A stretch of DNA of 26,207 bases from the NCBI GenBank assembly GCA_046484845.1, contig JAWOIB010000019.1, forward strand, positions 1 to 26,207, in the 5' to 3' direction. Position numbers and translations under genes: made by a program. This DNA is from DSBX01 sp046484845 (lineage in GTDB: Bacteria; Hydrothermota; Tepidihabitantia; Tepidihabitantales; Tepidihabitantaceae). The notes beneath the pieces were generated by a model that saw only the letters and a list, made by a program, of their open reading frames with translations, had not been told where the DNA came from and did not search any database. This document shows positions 1-8,865 of this stretch, one piece after another. Positions within the stretch are counted from its first letter, which is position 1, and each line of letters starts with the position of its first letter.

Positions 1-3000
1 GCTTGATGCGCCCGCCGTGCATACCCCAGAGCGGCATCCCGGCGAGCCGCAGCTCCGCGTTCGTCAGCCAGCTGTCGCCGGCGATGTCGTACTGCCAGAA
101 CTCGTGGGTCTCGTTCGCCTGGTCGAAGTAGTTCGGCTTGAGCGCGTAGATGGCGTTGCCGCCGTCCCAGGCCAGCCAGCCGTCCCGCTTCACCCGGTTC
201 CTGATGCCCACCGGCATGTCCGCCAGTTGCTGCCACTGGCCGGAAGCGATGTCGTACCGGTAGAACTCCAGCCGGTCGCCCTTCAGGAAGTACAGGTAGG
301 CGCTGTCCGCGACGGTCACGTGCACGAGGTCCCCGCCGCCCTTCACCCGCTTGCCCGACGGCCCGAGCGGCACGTCCGCCAGCCCGGTCCATTCGTTGGC
401 CGCGATGTCGTACTTCCAGAACGCCACCGTGTTGTTGCCGTGCACCATGTAGATGGTGTTGTCACCGTCCGTGACGCCCCGGGCGCCTTTCTCCAGCGGC
501 CGGCCCTTCACCGGGTCCGCCGGCGGGGAGGCCAGTTCGGTCCAGGCGTCCGCCATCGGGTCGTAGCGGTAGAAGTCCTGGGTCTTGTAACCCTTGGCGG
601 CGTAAATCAACCCGTCGCCCGGGTTGAGCGCCAGCCAGGCGCCGCGCCGCGCCGGCTTGCCCGAGGGTGCCAGCGGCATGGGGGCGACTTCGACCCAGCC
701 CGCAGGCCATGGCGGGCGGGCTGCAACCACGAAACTGCGCTCGAACTGGTTGTTCGCCGGGTCTTCGTCACTTACCGCCAGCGAGCATCTTGCCGCGTGC
801 CGGCCCTCAGGGTGCGGACCGGGCCAGTCTTCCAACCAGGCCACGTCCCGGGTCTCGCCCCCGGCCAGCCCGGTGACCGCTACCGAATGACGGTACACCT
901 CCGTGTCGGTTTCGTCGGTGATGACAAACCAGGCGTTGAAGCTCATCGGGTACTCGGAGTAGTTACGGACCTGCGCGGACGGCACTACCGTCGCGCCGGT
1001 GTCCACGAACAACCCGGGGGTGAGAATCGCGACGATGCCCGCGTCTACCGCCCCGACCGTGAACCCGGCGTCCAGCAGGTCGTTGTCCGGGTCGGCGTCA
1101 CCGGCCAGCCAGGTACTGCACCGGGCGGACCACGGCCCGTTCAGCTGCAGGGTGCAGGGCGGGAACTGGAGCTGGATGTCGCTGCCCGGCTCCAGCCCGG
1201 CGACGTCAGCTTTCTGCCGGTAAGCCTCCGCGTCGGTCGGGTCGTTGAGAATCATCCAGGCCTCGAAATCGACCGGGGTACTGCCGGGGTTATGCCAGGT
1301 CGCGGTCGGGGTCACGACATCGCCCGGCAGGTACAGCCCGGCAGGGGCCTGTAGTGAGACGACCCCGACATCCAGCACCCGGACCAGCACCGTCCCGGTC
1401 TGCCGGTCGTTGCCCGGGAGCATGTCGGTCTCGAGCCCGGTCGAGCAGGACACGCCGAAGCTGCTCCGGCCGGAAGCGGTCCAGCCCGGGAAGGCGACGC
1501 GCTGCCGGGTGCCGGGCGCGTGGCCGGTTACCTGGATGACCTCGTCATAGCCTGTACCGATCCGCATCCGCACCGGGTAGTTCTCGGTCGTGGTGCCGTG
1601 GTTGTAAACACTGCAGGCCGGGACGACTACCGCGCCGGAGTCGACGGTGCCGGAGGGCGCCAGCAGGTGGGTGCAGCCGACGTCGCGGACCAGGACGGTG
1701 AGACTGCCGGTCTGCCGGTTGTTGCCCGGGTTGCCGTCGCCGGGCAGCCGGGTCGAACAGGCGAGAGCGTAAGTGCCGCGCGGGCCGACCGGCCAGTCCG
1801 TGAAATCGACGGTATCCACACCGCCGGGCACGAGGTTCGAAACCAGCGCGGTATCGGCCCAGGCGGAAGGCCCGGTGACGCGGAAGACCATCGGGAAGCT
1901 GACGGTCGTGTTGCCGTTGTTGCGGACCCGGGCCCGGACCGGCAGGCCGGTGGTCGAGTCAAGCGTGCCGGCCGGGGAAAGGATGGCCAGGGCTTCGGCA
2001 TCGTAGCGGGCCACGAACACCGAGTCGGTCCGGCGGTCATTGGCCGGTTCCCGGTCGCGGGCAAGCTCGGTGGAGCAGCTCACCGTGTTGCTGCCGGCGT
2101 GGGTTGCGATCCAGGCGGGGAACTGGACCAGGCGGCTGGTTCCCGCCAGGTGGCCGAGGACGGTCGCGACGGTGTCGTACCCGGCGCCGATGCGCAGGCG
2201 GACCGGGTAGCTGACGGTGATGTTGCCGTAGTTGTGGACCGAGCAGGCCGGCGTGACCGTCGCGCCCGAGTCTACCAGCCCGACCGGGGCGACGATGCTC
2301 GTCACCCCGACATCATACTCGCCCATTTCGACGTCGCCGGTCACGGTCCAGGCGAAAGGCTGCCTCGCCGCGGTCGCGACGTTCTGGCCGTACACCCGCA
2401 GGGTCCAGGTCCCGGTTTCGGGCGCGTTTACCCGGAAGCCTTCCTCGACGTTGAGGTTGTCCCAGTTCGACGGGTTCGGCACTGACTGGCCGCCGGAGAA
2501 CTGGTTGCCGCGGTACTGCGTGCCGGAGGGCGAGACCAGTTCCAGGTTCAGATTATTGACCAGCGTCGGGTTCGCATTGGGCGCGGCGGCGGTATCGGTC
2601 CAGGCCAGCGAGGCCTTGAGCGGCAGGGCCGAGTTCGCCCGGAACTGCAGTTCCTTGTACTCGGCGGTCGCGACCCCGACGGTGTCGTCGAGCAGGAGCA
2701 GCCGGCGGGTGTCGCCGGTGAAGTACAGCACCGAGTCCGCGTCCACCCGTCCCCAGCCGATGTTGTTGTCCGGGACCGTAAAACTCCCAACGTTCGGGTC
2801 GCCCGAGACCATCGCCATCGAGCGCAGCAGCGCGGCGGAGATGTACGCGAAGCGGTCACCGGGGACCGGGCCGCCGGTCGGGTAGTAGCCGTCGCGCAGG
2901 TACTGCCGCATCAGCCCGATGGCGCCGTTCGCGGCCGGGGTCGCCATCGAGGTGCCGGAGAGCTGCTCGTAGGTGTTGGTGGCCGGGGCCATCCGGGCCG

Positions 3001-4438
3001 ACCACAGGCCCACGCCCGGGGCGACCACGTTCGGCTTGGTCCGGCCGTCCTGGGTCGGCCCGCGGGAGGAGAAACTGGCGATGGTATTGGCGGCGGTGCC
3101 GTTGCCGGTCGCGCCCACGGTCAGCACGTTCTTGGCGATGCCCGGGTTGCGCAGGCGGCGGGTGCTGGATTCGTTGCCCGCGGCCATGATGTTGAGAAAA
3201 TCCTTGTGCGCCCAGCAGTACGCGTCGGTTGAAGCATCCATCAGCAGGTAGGTGCCCTGGGTGTTCGACCAGCCCCATGACCCGGAATGCTGGACCACCG
3301 GCCGCAGCGAATCGGGCAGGCCCCGGCCCAGGTATACCGTATCCCAGAGCGGCCAGAGGTCGGTGCCGATGACGAACCCGCCGCCAGAGGCGGACACGTC
3401 TACGAAGTACAGCCGGGCATCCTTCGCCATGCCGTCGTAGAAGCTGGTGCCGCCGGTGACCGAGTCGTCACCCGCGACGGTGCCGTTGACGTGGCTGCCG
3501 TGGCGCGGGCTCTCGCCCGGGTCGGCCCCGGCGTAGAGTTTGAACGCGACCACCTTGCGGTGACCGGGCCAGATGCCGGGCGGGGTGATGGACAGCCCCG
3601 GGTCGCGGAACATGTCGTGCCCGGTGTTCAGGCCCGTGTCGGTGGTGGACAGGACCAACCCCCGGCCGCGGATGCCCTGCTGCCAGACGCGGCGAGCGGC
3701 CAGCGAGGTGTCGGGCGGGACGGAAGACCGCCAGCCGGTCTGGGTTACCCACTGGACGGCATTGTTACAGACATCAGGTTCGGTCCATTGCTGGATCCAT
3801 AGCACCTCATCCAGCCGGGCGAGGTCGGCCAGCGCGGCCGCGGTCAGCTGCAGGCGCAGGACGACCCCGAACGGGCTGCGGGTCGTCTCGCGCGTCAGCG
3901 CGCCCAGCTCGTCCAGCCTTGCCCGCACCGGGGCTTCGTCCGCGCCCGGGACGAGGAGCAGGGCCAGCTCGAGCATGCCCCGGGCATCCGGTAAACCGGG
4001 CTCCAGCTTATAGCCCGGGTGGAACGGGCCGACCCAGCGTACGAACGGCAGGGCTGCCGCGCGGGCGCGAGCGTCCGCGTCCAGCCGGGCCAGCACCGCG
4101 TACGGCGCGAGGTAACCGAAGCTCTGGATGCCCTTACGCTCGAGCTGGCGGCGCCAGCCGCGTTCGACCGGTCCAGTGAACTGGACAATCGAGAGCTGCG
4201 GGCCGGGAGCGGCAGGGTCGGCGCGCAGGCCGGCCGGGGCGTCGGTCGCGCCGGTGCGCGTGTCGACGCTGAGGCCGTTGGAGAAACGGATGTTGTTGAT
4301 TTCAGCCCCGGGGGCCGGGGTGAACCGCCGGGCCGGCGACATCGCCGGCCGGCCGGCCAGGGCGGTCCCGGTCACCGCCAGCCCGAGCAGCAGCGGGATC
4401 GCCCGCCGCCGGTAAGAACTCCTGAGCGCGTCCAGCAT
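1..4438 (-). CDS. Secreted subtilisin-family (S8) serine protease with CARDB repeats and Kelch module, 3' end outside the window
   Basis: About 1479 codons are visible and the frame is open to the left edge, so the C-terminus is missing. The ATG at 4438 follows GGAGGAACC and starts a signal peptide (hydrophobic IPLLLGLAVTGTALA). The subtilisin triad is complete: Asp267 in STTDTG, His313 in HGSHVNGT and Ser497 in SGTSMATPAA. A P-domain-like beta region follows the catalytic domain. About five CARDB-like repeats of roughly 105 residues occupy about 705-1235; each opens like DVGVTSIVAP and carries a NYGN-type motif. From about 1243 a Kelch-like module begins, closely similar to the one in the gene at 4663-8181. 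By comparison with that neighbour a FlgD-like sorting tail is expected beyond the edge; that part is inference. The likely role is an exported or cell-surface protease. Its own promoter is at 4577-4604. Confidence 0.9.
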   Translation of the reverse strand, partial: MLDALRSSYRRRAIPLLLGLAVTGTALAGRPAMSPARRFTPAPGAEINNIRFSNGLSVDTRTGATDAPAGLRADPAAPGPQLSIVQFTGPVERGWRRQLERKGIQSFGYLAPYAVLARLDADARARAAALPFVRWVGPFHPGYKLEPGLPDARGMLELALLLVPGADEAPVRARLDELGALTRETTRSPFGVVLRLQLTAAALADLARLDEVLWIQQWTEPDVCNNAVQWVTQTGWRSSVPPDTSLAARRVWQQGIRGRGLVLSTTDTGLNTGHDMFRDPGLSITPPGIWPGHRKVVAFKLYAGADPGESPRHGSHVNGTVAGDDSVTGGTSFYDGMAKDARLYFVDVSASGGGFVIGTDLWPLWDTVYLGRGLPDSLRPVVQHSGSWGWSNTQGTYLLMDASTDAYCWAHKDFLNIMAAGNESSTRRLRNPGIAKNVLTVGATGNGTAANTIASFSSRGPTQDGRTKPNVVAPGVGLWSARMAPATNTYEQLSGTSMATPAANGAIGLMRQYLRDGYYPTGGPVPGDRFAYISAALLRSMAMVSGDPNVGSFTVPDNNIGWGRVDADSVLYFTGDTRRLLLLDDTVGVATAEYKELQFRANSALPLKASLAWTDTAAAPNANPTLVNNLNLELVSPSGTQYRGNQFSGGQSVPNPSNWDNLNVEEGFRVNAPETGTWTLRVYGQNVATAARQPFAWTVTGDVEMGEYDVGVTSIVAPVGLVDSGATVTPACSVHNYGNITVSYPVRLRIGAGYDTVATVLGHLAGTSRLVQFPAWIATHAGSNTVSCSTELARDREPANDRRTDSVFVARYDAEALAILSPAGTLDSTTGLPVRARVRNNGNTTVSFPMVFRVTGPSAWADTALVSNLVPGGVDTVDFTDWPVGPRGTYALACSTRLPGDGNPGNNRQTGSLTVLVRDVGCTHLLAPSGTVDSGAVVVPACSVYNHGTTTENYPVRMRIGTGYDEVIQVTGHAPGTRQRVAFPGWTASGRSSFGVSCSTGLETDMLPGNDRQTGTVLVRVLDVGVVSLQAPAGLYLPGDVVTPTATWHNPGSTPVDFEAWMILNDPTDAEAYRQKADVAGLEPGSDIQLQFPPCTLQLNGPWSARCSTWLAGDADPDNDLLDAGFTVGAVDAGIVAILTPGLFVDTGATVVPSAQVRNYSEYPMSFNAWFVITDETDTEVYRHSVAVTGLAGGETRDVAWLEDWPGPHPEGRHAARCSLAVSDEDPANNQFERSFVVAARPPWPAGWVEVAPMPLAPSGKPARRGAWLALNPGDGLIYAAKGYKTQDFYRYDPMADAWTELASPPADPVKGRPLEKGARGVTDGDNTIYMVHGNNTVAFWKYDIAANEWTGLADVPLGPSGKRVKGGGDLVHVTVADSAYLYFLKGDRLEFYRYDIASGQWQQLADMPVGIRNRVKRDGWLAWDGGNAIYALKPNYFDQANETHEFWQYDIAGDSWLTNAELRLAGMPLWGMHGGRIK
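2..715. repeat. Kelch-coding repeat, copy in the subtilisin gene
   Basis: This stretch encodes a Kelch module that matches the one at about 5245-5955 in the adjacent gene. I judge most residues to be identical when read side by side (for example GDNTIYMVHGNNT and KRVKGGGDLV in both). Both copies are on the minus strand. Confidence 0.85.
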
Positions 4439-4576
4439 GGTTCCTCCTTGCCAGGACCGAATTGACAATTCTCGTGACGCCCCGCGGGTTCCCAAGGCCG
4501 GGGGAAATGCCGGCCGGCATTTCCAATGATTGCCCGTCCCGGGCGCTCTCGATTCCCCGCGTCGGGCCTCAGAGAA

Positions 4577-4604
4577 AGCTTAGGTCGAGGGGCGGCGGTG
4601 TCAA
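4577..4604 (-). promoter_or_regulatory. Sigma70-type promoter for the subtilisin gene
   Basis: On the minus strand TTGACA (4604-4599) is followed after 16 bp by TAAGCT (4582-4577). It lies about 140 bp upstream of the ATG at 4438 and directly beyond the terminator hairpin of the preceding gene on the same strand. Confidence 0.6.
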
Positions 4605-4613
4605 TCGAGACAA

Positions 4614-4641
4614 CCGGGGCGGGTCCGCAGACCCGCCCCGG
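4614..4641 (-). terminator. Intrinsic terminator hairpin after the Kelch / sorting-tail gene
   Basis: A perfect 12-bp stem with a 4-nt loop: CCGGGGCGGGTC, CGCA, GACCCGCCCCGG. It starts 22 bp after the stop codon of the minus-strand gene ending at 4663. On that strand it is followed by TTGTCTC, a weak T-rich stretch. Confidence 0.65.
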
Positions 4642-4662
4642 AAGGTATCGGTGCGACCGGCG

Positions 4663-7600
4663 CTACTGCTGCAGCACCAGCTTCCGCGTCGCGGAGAACC
4701 CGTCTGCCTCCAGTTGCACCAGGTAGATGCCGCTCGACAGGCCGCGCAGGTCCAGGGGCATAGTCGATTGGCGATTTCCAGGAGCCGATTGCCGGAGCAG
4801 TTCCCGGCCGGCGACGTCGAATACGCTCACCCGCACCGGCCCGGCCTTGGGCAGGCTGTACCTCAGGGTCGCCCGGCCGCCGACAAGCGGGTTCGGGCCA
4901 ACCCTCAGGAATGGCGCGCCGGGCGGCAGTTCGCCCGCCATCGCCCCGCCCCGCCCGGCCTGTGGCCGGGCCGCAAAGCCCATCGGCAGCACGTAACGCC
5001 ACATTTCCAGCGTCTTGTTGCCTTTCAGCGCGAAGAACGCGCCGTTACCGTAGCCGACCAGGTCAGCGCCCGCGTTCACGCGGCGGCGCCGGCCGGTCGA
5101 ACCCAGCGTCGGCACCGTGTCTAACTCGTCCCAGCTGTCCGCGGCCACGTCGTAGAGCCAGAACTGCTGGGTGTTCCCGCCCTTGAGCGCGAGCACCCGG
5201 CCGGCGTCGTACGCGCCCGCGCCGCCGTCCTTGGCTTTCTTGCGCTTGATCCGGCCCTGATGTAGCCCGAACAGCGGCATCCCGGCCAGCTGCTGCGAAT
5301 ACCAGGAATCCCCGGGGATGTCATACCGCCAGAGCTCGTGCGTCTCGCTGGCGCGGTCGAAGTAGTTCGGCTTGTGTGTGTAGATTGTGTGCGTTCCGTC
5401 CCAGGCCAGCCAGCCGTCCCGCTTGAACCGGTTGCGGATGCCGACCGGCGCGTCCGCCAGCTGCTGCCACTGGCCACCGGCGATGTCGTACCGATAGAAC
5501 TCCAGCCGGTCGCCCTTGAGCAGGTACACGTACCCGTGGTCGTCAGCGGTCACGTACACGAGGTCGCCGCCACCCTTTACCCGCTTGCGCGACGGGCCCT
5601 CCGGCACGTCCGCCAGCCCGGTCCATTCGTTGGCCGCGATGTCGTACTGCCAGAACGCCAGCGTGTTGTTGCCGTGCACCATGTAGATGGTGTTGTCGCC
5701 GTCCGCCGCGCCCCGGGCGCCCTTCTCCAGCGGCCGGCCGCGGGTCGGGTCAACCGGTGGGGAAGCCAGCTCGGTCCAGCTGTCACCCAGCGGGTCGTAC
5801 CGGAAGAAGTCCTGGGTTTTGTAACCCTTGGTGGCGTAGATCAGCCCGTCGCCCTCGTTGAGCGCGAGCCAGGCGCCACGGCGGGCGGTCCGGCCGGATG
5901 GCTGAAGCGGCATCGGGGTCACCTCAACCCAGCCCGGGTCCCAGGGCGGCCGCTCGGTCACCGTGAACGAGTTCGGGCCGGCGGTGTCGTTGGTCGGGTC
6001 CGCGTCGCCGGCCAGCCTGGTCACCGCGGTCACGGTGTACTCGCCTACCGGGTCTGCGACCCAGAAGTAGGTGGCGAAGGTGATGACCCGGTTCTCGCCG
6101 ACCCCGAGTTCGACCACCTCCTCTTCTTCCTGGAACACTACGCCCTCGACGCCGTCGTCAATCGTGACCGCGACCATGAAGCTCTCCGGCAGTTCGCCGA
6201 AGTTCTCGACCGTCACCTGCGGGTACAGCTCGCTGCCCAGCACGACGCTGCCCGCCGGTCGGTGAATCGCGGTCGGGCCCACGTCGCGGCGGGTCGAGAC
6301 CGCCCAGGTCACCAACTCGTCCGGGTCGTTGTCGTAGTCCTCGCCCCAGCGCTCGCCGGTCCCGTCGGTCACGGTGACGCGGCCGGTGCCGCCGGTATAG
6401 TCGATGTTGTAGCCCTGCTCGCCGAAGAAGTCGGCGTGAACGATATCGTCCAGCACCTGGTCGCCGGCAATCGTGAGCATCGCGCCCACCGCCTCGCCGG
6501 GCGTGAACGAGCAGTGGGTGAAGTTGTCGTCCGGGTCGATGGCCGCGCCGGCCTCGATGGTGATGCCGTCCGCGTCCATCCCGGTGAACGCGGCGTGGCG
6601 GGCGGCGATGGCGCCGCCCGCCCTGACCACGAAGGCGTAGGGTTGGGCCGGGTCCGCAGCGGAGACCGCGGCGCGGGCGTCAGTGCCGGCGCCGACCGCG
6701 GCGAACGATGCGCTGTCCGCGACCGTGATACTGCCTGGGGCCGAAGCCGTGCCGAGGGTGAGCTCGTGCTCGCCGAGCGCGAAGCCGCCGCCCGACACCA
6801 GCAGCTCGTTGTCTACCGCCAGGTCGTTCGCCAGCGCCAGCGAGCCGTCCGGTGACTTGGCGACCACGAGGTCGTAGAGCCGGCTCGGGCTGCCCGAGGC
6901 GAACGAGTTCTGGCCGCTGCCCTTGAACCGGACCGCGCTCGGGGTGAGCGAGTAGGTCCAGGTCCCGATGCCGCTGACATCGCCCGAAATCATCAACGGC
7001 CCTCGGTTGACGGTGACCGTGCCGTTGTTGACGATGTCCACGAAGTCATAGCCGTGGCCGTCGGCGAATCCGTAGCCGGTCATGCCCAACGTCAGCCCGG
7101 CGCCGGCGCCGACTTCGACCCCGTTGTGGGCGGTTACCGACCGGTTGGCCACGCCGCCAGAGTTGTCGGAGGTGGTGAAGCTGACGGTGGCGCCACCGGC
7201 CTTCTCGATGCCGAGGAAGTTGTAGTCGACCTGGTGCGGCGACGCGACCACGGAGCTGTGGAGCGTCACGGTCGCATCCGAACCGCCGACGTAGCGAACT
7301 TCGGCCGGGTCCACTACCGAGAAGTAGCTGTTGATGCCGTGGAATACGCTGCCGTTGAAGCTGACCGAGCCGCCGGTGACGTGGTAGCCGGTGCCGAGGC
7401 CGCCGTTGTGGCCGGTCAGGTAGAGGTTGACGCCGGCGCCGGTGTAATTGAGGGTGCCGCCGGTCATCGTGAAGGTGCGGTGGGAGTTGGCGATGGTGTG
7501 CGAGCCGATATTCACGGTCGGCGTCCCCGACACGGTCACGTAGCCGCGGCCCGCCAGGTTCACCGCGTTGCCCCACTGGTAGAGGTGGTTGATGGTGACG

Positions 7601-8181
7601 GTGCTGGTCGTGCCGGTGATGTTGAGTATGCGCTCGCCGGGGCTCTGGCCCTCGGTTACCCGGGAGCTGGCACCGCCGTCCACGGTCAGGTCCTGGTTGT
7701 TAGTGTTCAGCGTCCCGATCTCGATGTGAAGCGCGCCGGAGATGTTGGCAACGCAGCTGACGTCCTGGTTCATTGTCACGGTGGTGGTGAGCGTGTCTTT
7801 GTCCACGCGCAGCCGGAAGAAGGCGGTTGCGCTGTCCCCGCCGATGCCGGTGTTCGCGGTGCCGGTGAGCACGACGTAGCCATTGCTGAGCGAGACCACG
7901 CCATTGTTGGTCCAGTCGCCGTGAACCATCAGCGTGTACGCACCAGAGGTGAACATCCCGGCAGGCCCAATGGCGATGCTGTTGACCGTGTAGTTGCCGT
8001 TGAGGTTGATGGCGTGGTTGATGACGACATTGTCGCCGGCGCCGTTGGGGACGCCCGGGGGCGACCAGTTCGCCGACTCGCTCCAGTTGCCTGAACCCGC
8101 GCTGACGTAATCAACCGCCAATGCGGGCAGGGCCAGGATTGCGATTGCCAGCAATCCCGTGAGGATGCGTTGGGTCTTCAT
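4663..8181 (-). CDS. Secreted multi-domain protein: beta-rich N-terminus, CARDB, six-blade Kelch module, FlgD-like sorting tail
   Basis: This encodes 1172 residues. The ATG at 8181 is chosen because it starts a clear signal peptide (MKTQRILTGLLAIAILALPALA) and has AAAGG eight bases upstream. The frame stays open to 8601, but that extension is translated 12-bp repeat DNA and lies upstream of the promoter. Residues about 23-590 are rich in Gly, Asn, Thr and Val and begin with GSGNWSESANW, resembling beta-helical surface proteins. About 630-740 is a CARDB domain, with a run of acidic residues (FQEEEEVVELG). About 745-1068 holds six Kelch-like blades, each ending like FFRYDPLGDSWTELASPP. The last 85 or so residues form a FlgD-like / Por-type tail (SVFDVAGRELL, GLSSGIYLVQL) ending KLVLQQ. 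No catalytic motif is visible. Probably a surface-attached binding or adhesion protein. Confidence 0.88.
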   Translation of the reverse strand: MKTQRILTGLLAIAILALPALAVDYVSAGSGNWSESANWSPPGVPNGAGDNVVINHAINLNGNYTVNSIAIGPAGMFTSGAYTLMVHGDWTNNGVVSLSNGYVVLTGTANTGIGGDSATAFFRLRVDKDTLTTTVTMNQDVSCVANISGALHIEIGTLNTNNQDLTVDGGASSRVTEGQSPGERILNITGTTSTVTINHLYQWGNAVNLAGRGYVTVSGTPTVNIGSHTIANSHRTFTMTGGTLNYTGAGVNLYLTGHNGGLGTGYHVTGGSVSFNGSVFHGINSYFSVVDPAEVRYVGGSDATVTLHSSVVASPHQVDYNFLGIEKAGGATVSFTTSDNSGGVANRSVTAHNGVEVGAGAGLTLGMTGYGFADGHGYDFVDIVNNGTVTVNRGPLMISGDVSGIGTWTYSLTPSAVRFKGSGQNSFASGSPSRLYDLVVAKSPDGSLALANDLAVDNELLVSGGGFALGEHELTLGTASAPGSITVADSASFAAVGAGTDARAAVSAADPAQPYAFVVRAGGAIAARHAAFTGMDADGITIEAGAAIDPDDNFTHCSFTPGEAVGAMLTIAGDQVLDDIVHADFFGEQGYNIDYTGGTGRVTVTDGTGERWGEDYDNDPDELVTWAVSTRRDVGPTAIHRPAGSVVLGSELYPQVTVENFGELPESFMVAVTIDDGVEGVVFQEEEEVVELGVGENRVITFATYFWVADPVGEYTVTAVTRLAGDADPTNDTAGPNSFTVTERPPWDPGWVEVTPMPLQPSGRTARRGAWLALNEGDGLIYATKGYKTQDFFRYDPLGDSWTELASPPVDPTRGRPLEKGARGAADGDNTIYMVHGNNTLAFWQYDIAANEWTGLADVPEGPSRKRVKGGGDLVYVTADDHGYVYLLKGDRLEFYRYDIAGGQWQQLADAPVGIRNRFKRDGWLAWDGTHTIYTHKPNYFDRASETHELWRYDIPGDSWYSQQLAGMPLFGLHQGRIKRKKAKDGGAGAYDAGRVLALKGGNTQQFWLYDVAADSWDELDTVPTLGSTGRRRRVNAGADLVGYGNGAFFALKGNKTLEMWRYVLPMGFAARPQAGRGGAMAGELPPGAPFLRVGPNPLVGGRATLRYSLPKAGPVRVSVFDVAGRELLRQSAPGNRQSTMPLDLRGLSSGIYLVQLEADGFSATRKLVLQQ
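5245..5955. repeat. Kelch-coding repeat, copy in the neighbouring gene
   Basis: The second copy of the Kelch module, in direct orientation about 5.2 kb from the first. It corresponds to residues about 745-980 of the 1172-residue protein. Confidence 0.85.
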
Positions 8182-8260
8182 TGCAGTTGCCTTTCCGCCC
8201 GCCGGGGCGGGCCATGACCAGGGGCCTGTCGGGTATGAGCCGGATGCAACCCGGCCCATA

Positions 8261-8288
8261 ATTCTAACCCCGTGTCCGGCGCAGGCAA
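8261..8288 (-). promoter_or_regulatory. Sigma70-type promoter for the Kelch / sorting-tail gene
   Basis: On the minus strand TTGCCT (8288-8283), 16 bp, TAGAAT (8266-8261). It sits 80 bp upstream of the ATG at 8181 and downstream of the 12-bp array, which supports the short start over the long extension. Confidence 0.55.
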
Positions 8289-8341
8289 CCCGTGAGACGC
8301 CCGGTTGGCCTCGGCCGGGCAGCGGCCCGCCGGTTTCGACC

Positions 8342-8581
8342 CCCACCCCCACCCGCATTCCCCGGGCCACCGGGGTAGCCGTCCGGGTAGCCGTCCCCGG
8401 GGCCATACCGGTAGCGATACCCCTGGCCGCCACCCAAGCCGTACCCACAGCCCTACCCGGAGCCGTCACCCCGACCGTCATCCTGGCCACCCCCGGAGCC
8501 GCCCCGGAGGGGGTTACCGGAGCCGTAGGGGGAGCCAGGGGGGGAACGGCCCCGGGGATGGCTCCCGGGATGAGGGGGGTA
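8342..8581. repeat. Array 1 of degenerate 12-bp tandem repeats
   Basis: From 8366 to 8581 there are exactly 18 consecutive 12-bp units without an indel. Examples are gccgtccgggta, gccgtccccggg, gccctacccgga, gccgccccggag and atggctcccggg. Two poorer units precede them from 8342. The consensus is about RCC-RYC-CCG-GGN, and position 5 is a pyrimidine in 16 of 18 units. No two units are identical. The left end is C-rich and the right end G-rich. Several frames on both strands stay open because the consensus lacks stop codons; the translations are tetrapeptide repeats of Ala, Val, Pro, Gly and Thr. It lies between two genes and I do not recognise the family. Confidence 0.85.
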
Positions 8582-8622
8582 TGGGGTGTGGCAATCGACA
8601 ACAGACCGCAAAAACGGGGGTT

Positions 8623-8660
8623 AGCTGACGTGGGGCCCGGTAGTGAACCCCGCGTCAGCT
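8623..8660 (-). terminator. Hairpin, probable terminator of the minus-strand unit ending in the OMP relic
   Basis: Arms AGCTGACGTGGGG (8623-8635) and CCCCGCGTCAGCT (8648-8660) pair over 13 positions with one non-Watson-Crick pair, around a 12-nt loop. On the minus strand the stem is followed by AACCCCCGTTTTT. It lies 26 bp after the stop codon of the relic at 8687. A regulatory hairpin is the alternative. Confidence 0.5.
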
Positions 8661-8686
8661 GTCGGCCATGGTCATTCCTGCCGCGG

Positions 8687-8865
8687 TCAGCGGAAGTACC
8701 AGCGTGCGCCTATTGCGCCGTTGACCCCGAACCCGGTCGCGGCCAGGAGGTCGATCAGCGGAACCTTTTCCAGGAACAGCCCGAGGGGCGGGCCGGCGAA
8801 CAGGTACTCGAGCCCGGGCTGACCCGGGCGCCGATGCCGGCGTAGAGCCGCAGCGGGCCGGCGAT
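8687..8865 (-). pseudogene. Relic of an outer-membrane beta-barrel protein gene (C-terminal fragment, frameshifted)
   Basis: Reading the minus strand directly after the stop codon of the propeller gene, the same frame gives PLRLYAGIGARVSPG. A second frame then gives PGLEYLFAGPPLGLFLEKV and continues to GFGVNGAIGARWYFR and a stop at 8687-8689. Together these resemble the last strands of small outer-membrane barrel proteins (DUF3996-like), which typically have a YYGIGGRV strand, a GLEYLF strand and a final GAIGVRYYF strand ending in an aromatic residue. There is no start codon or N-terminal half, and the two parts are out of frame. The family assignment is from memory of the pattern; the broken frame is seen directly. 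Confidence 0.55.

Noticed and set aside
5338..6855. Open plus-strand frame of about 500 codons antisense to the Kelch gene (with a similar one at 17-1354)
   Set aside because: The two resemble each other only because the underlying Kelch module is duplicated; no start signals or domains are seen.
8342..8581. CRISPR array
   Set aside because: The period is 12 bp, there are no constant repeats separated by spacers, and no cas genes are nearby.
8182..8601. In-frame N-terminal extension of the Kelch / sorting-tail gene up to an ATG at 8601
   Set aside because: It is translated 12-bp repeat DNA, crosses the promoter at 8261-8288, and would bury a good signal peptide 140 residues inside the protein.
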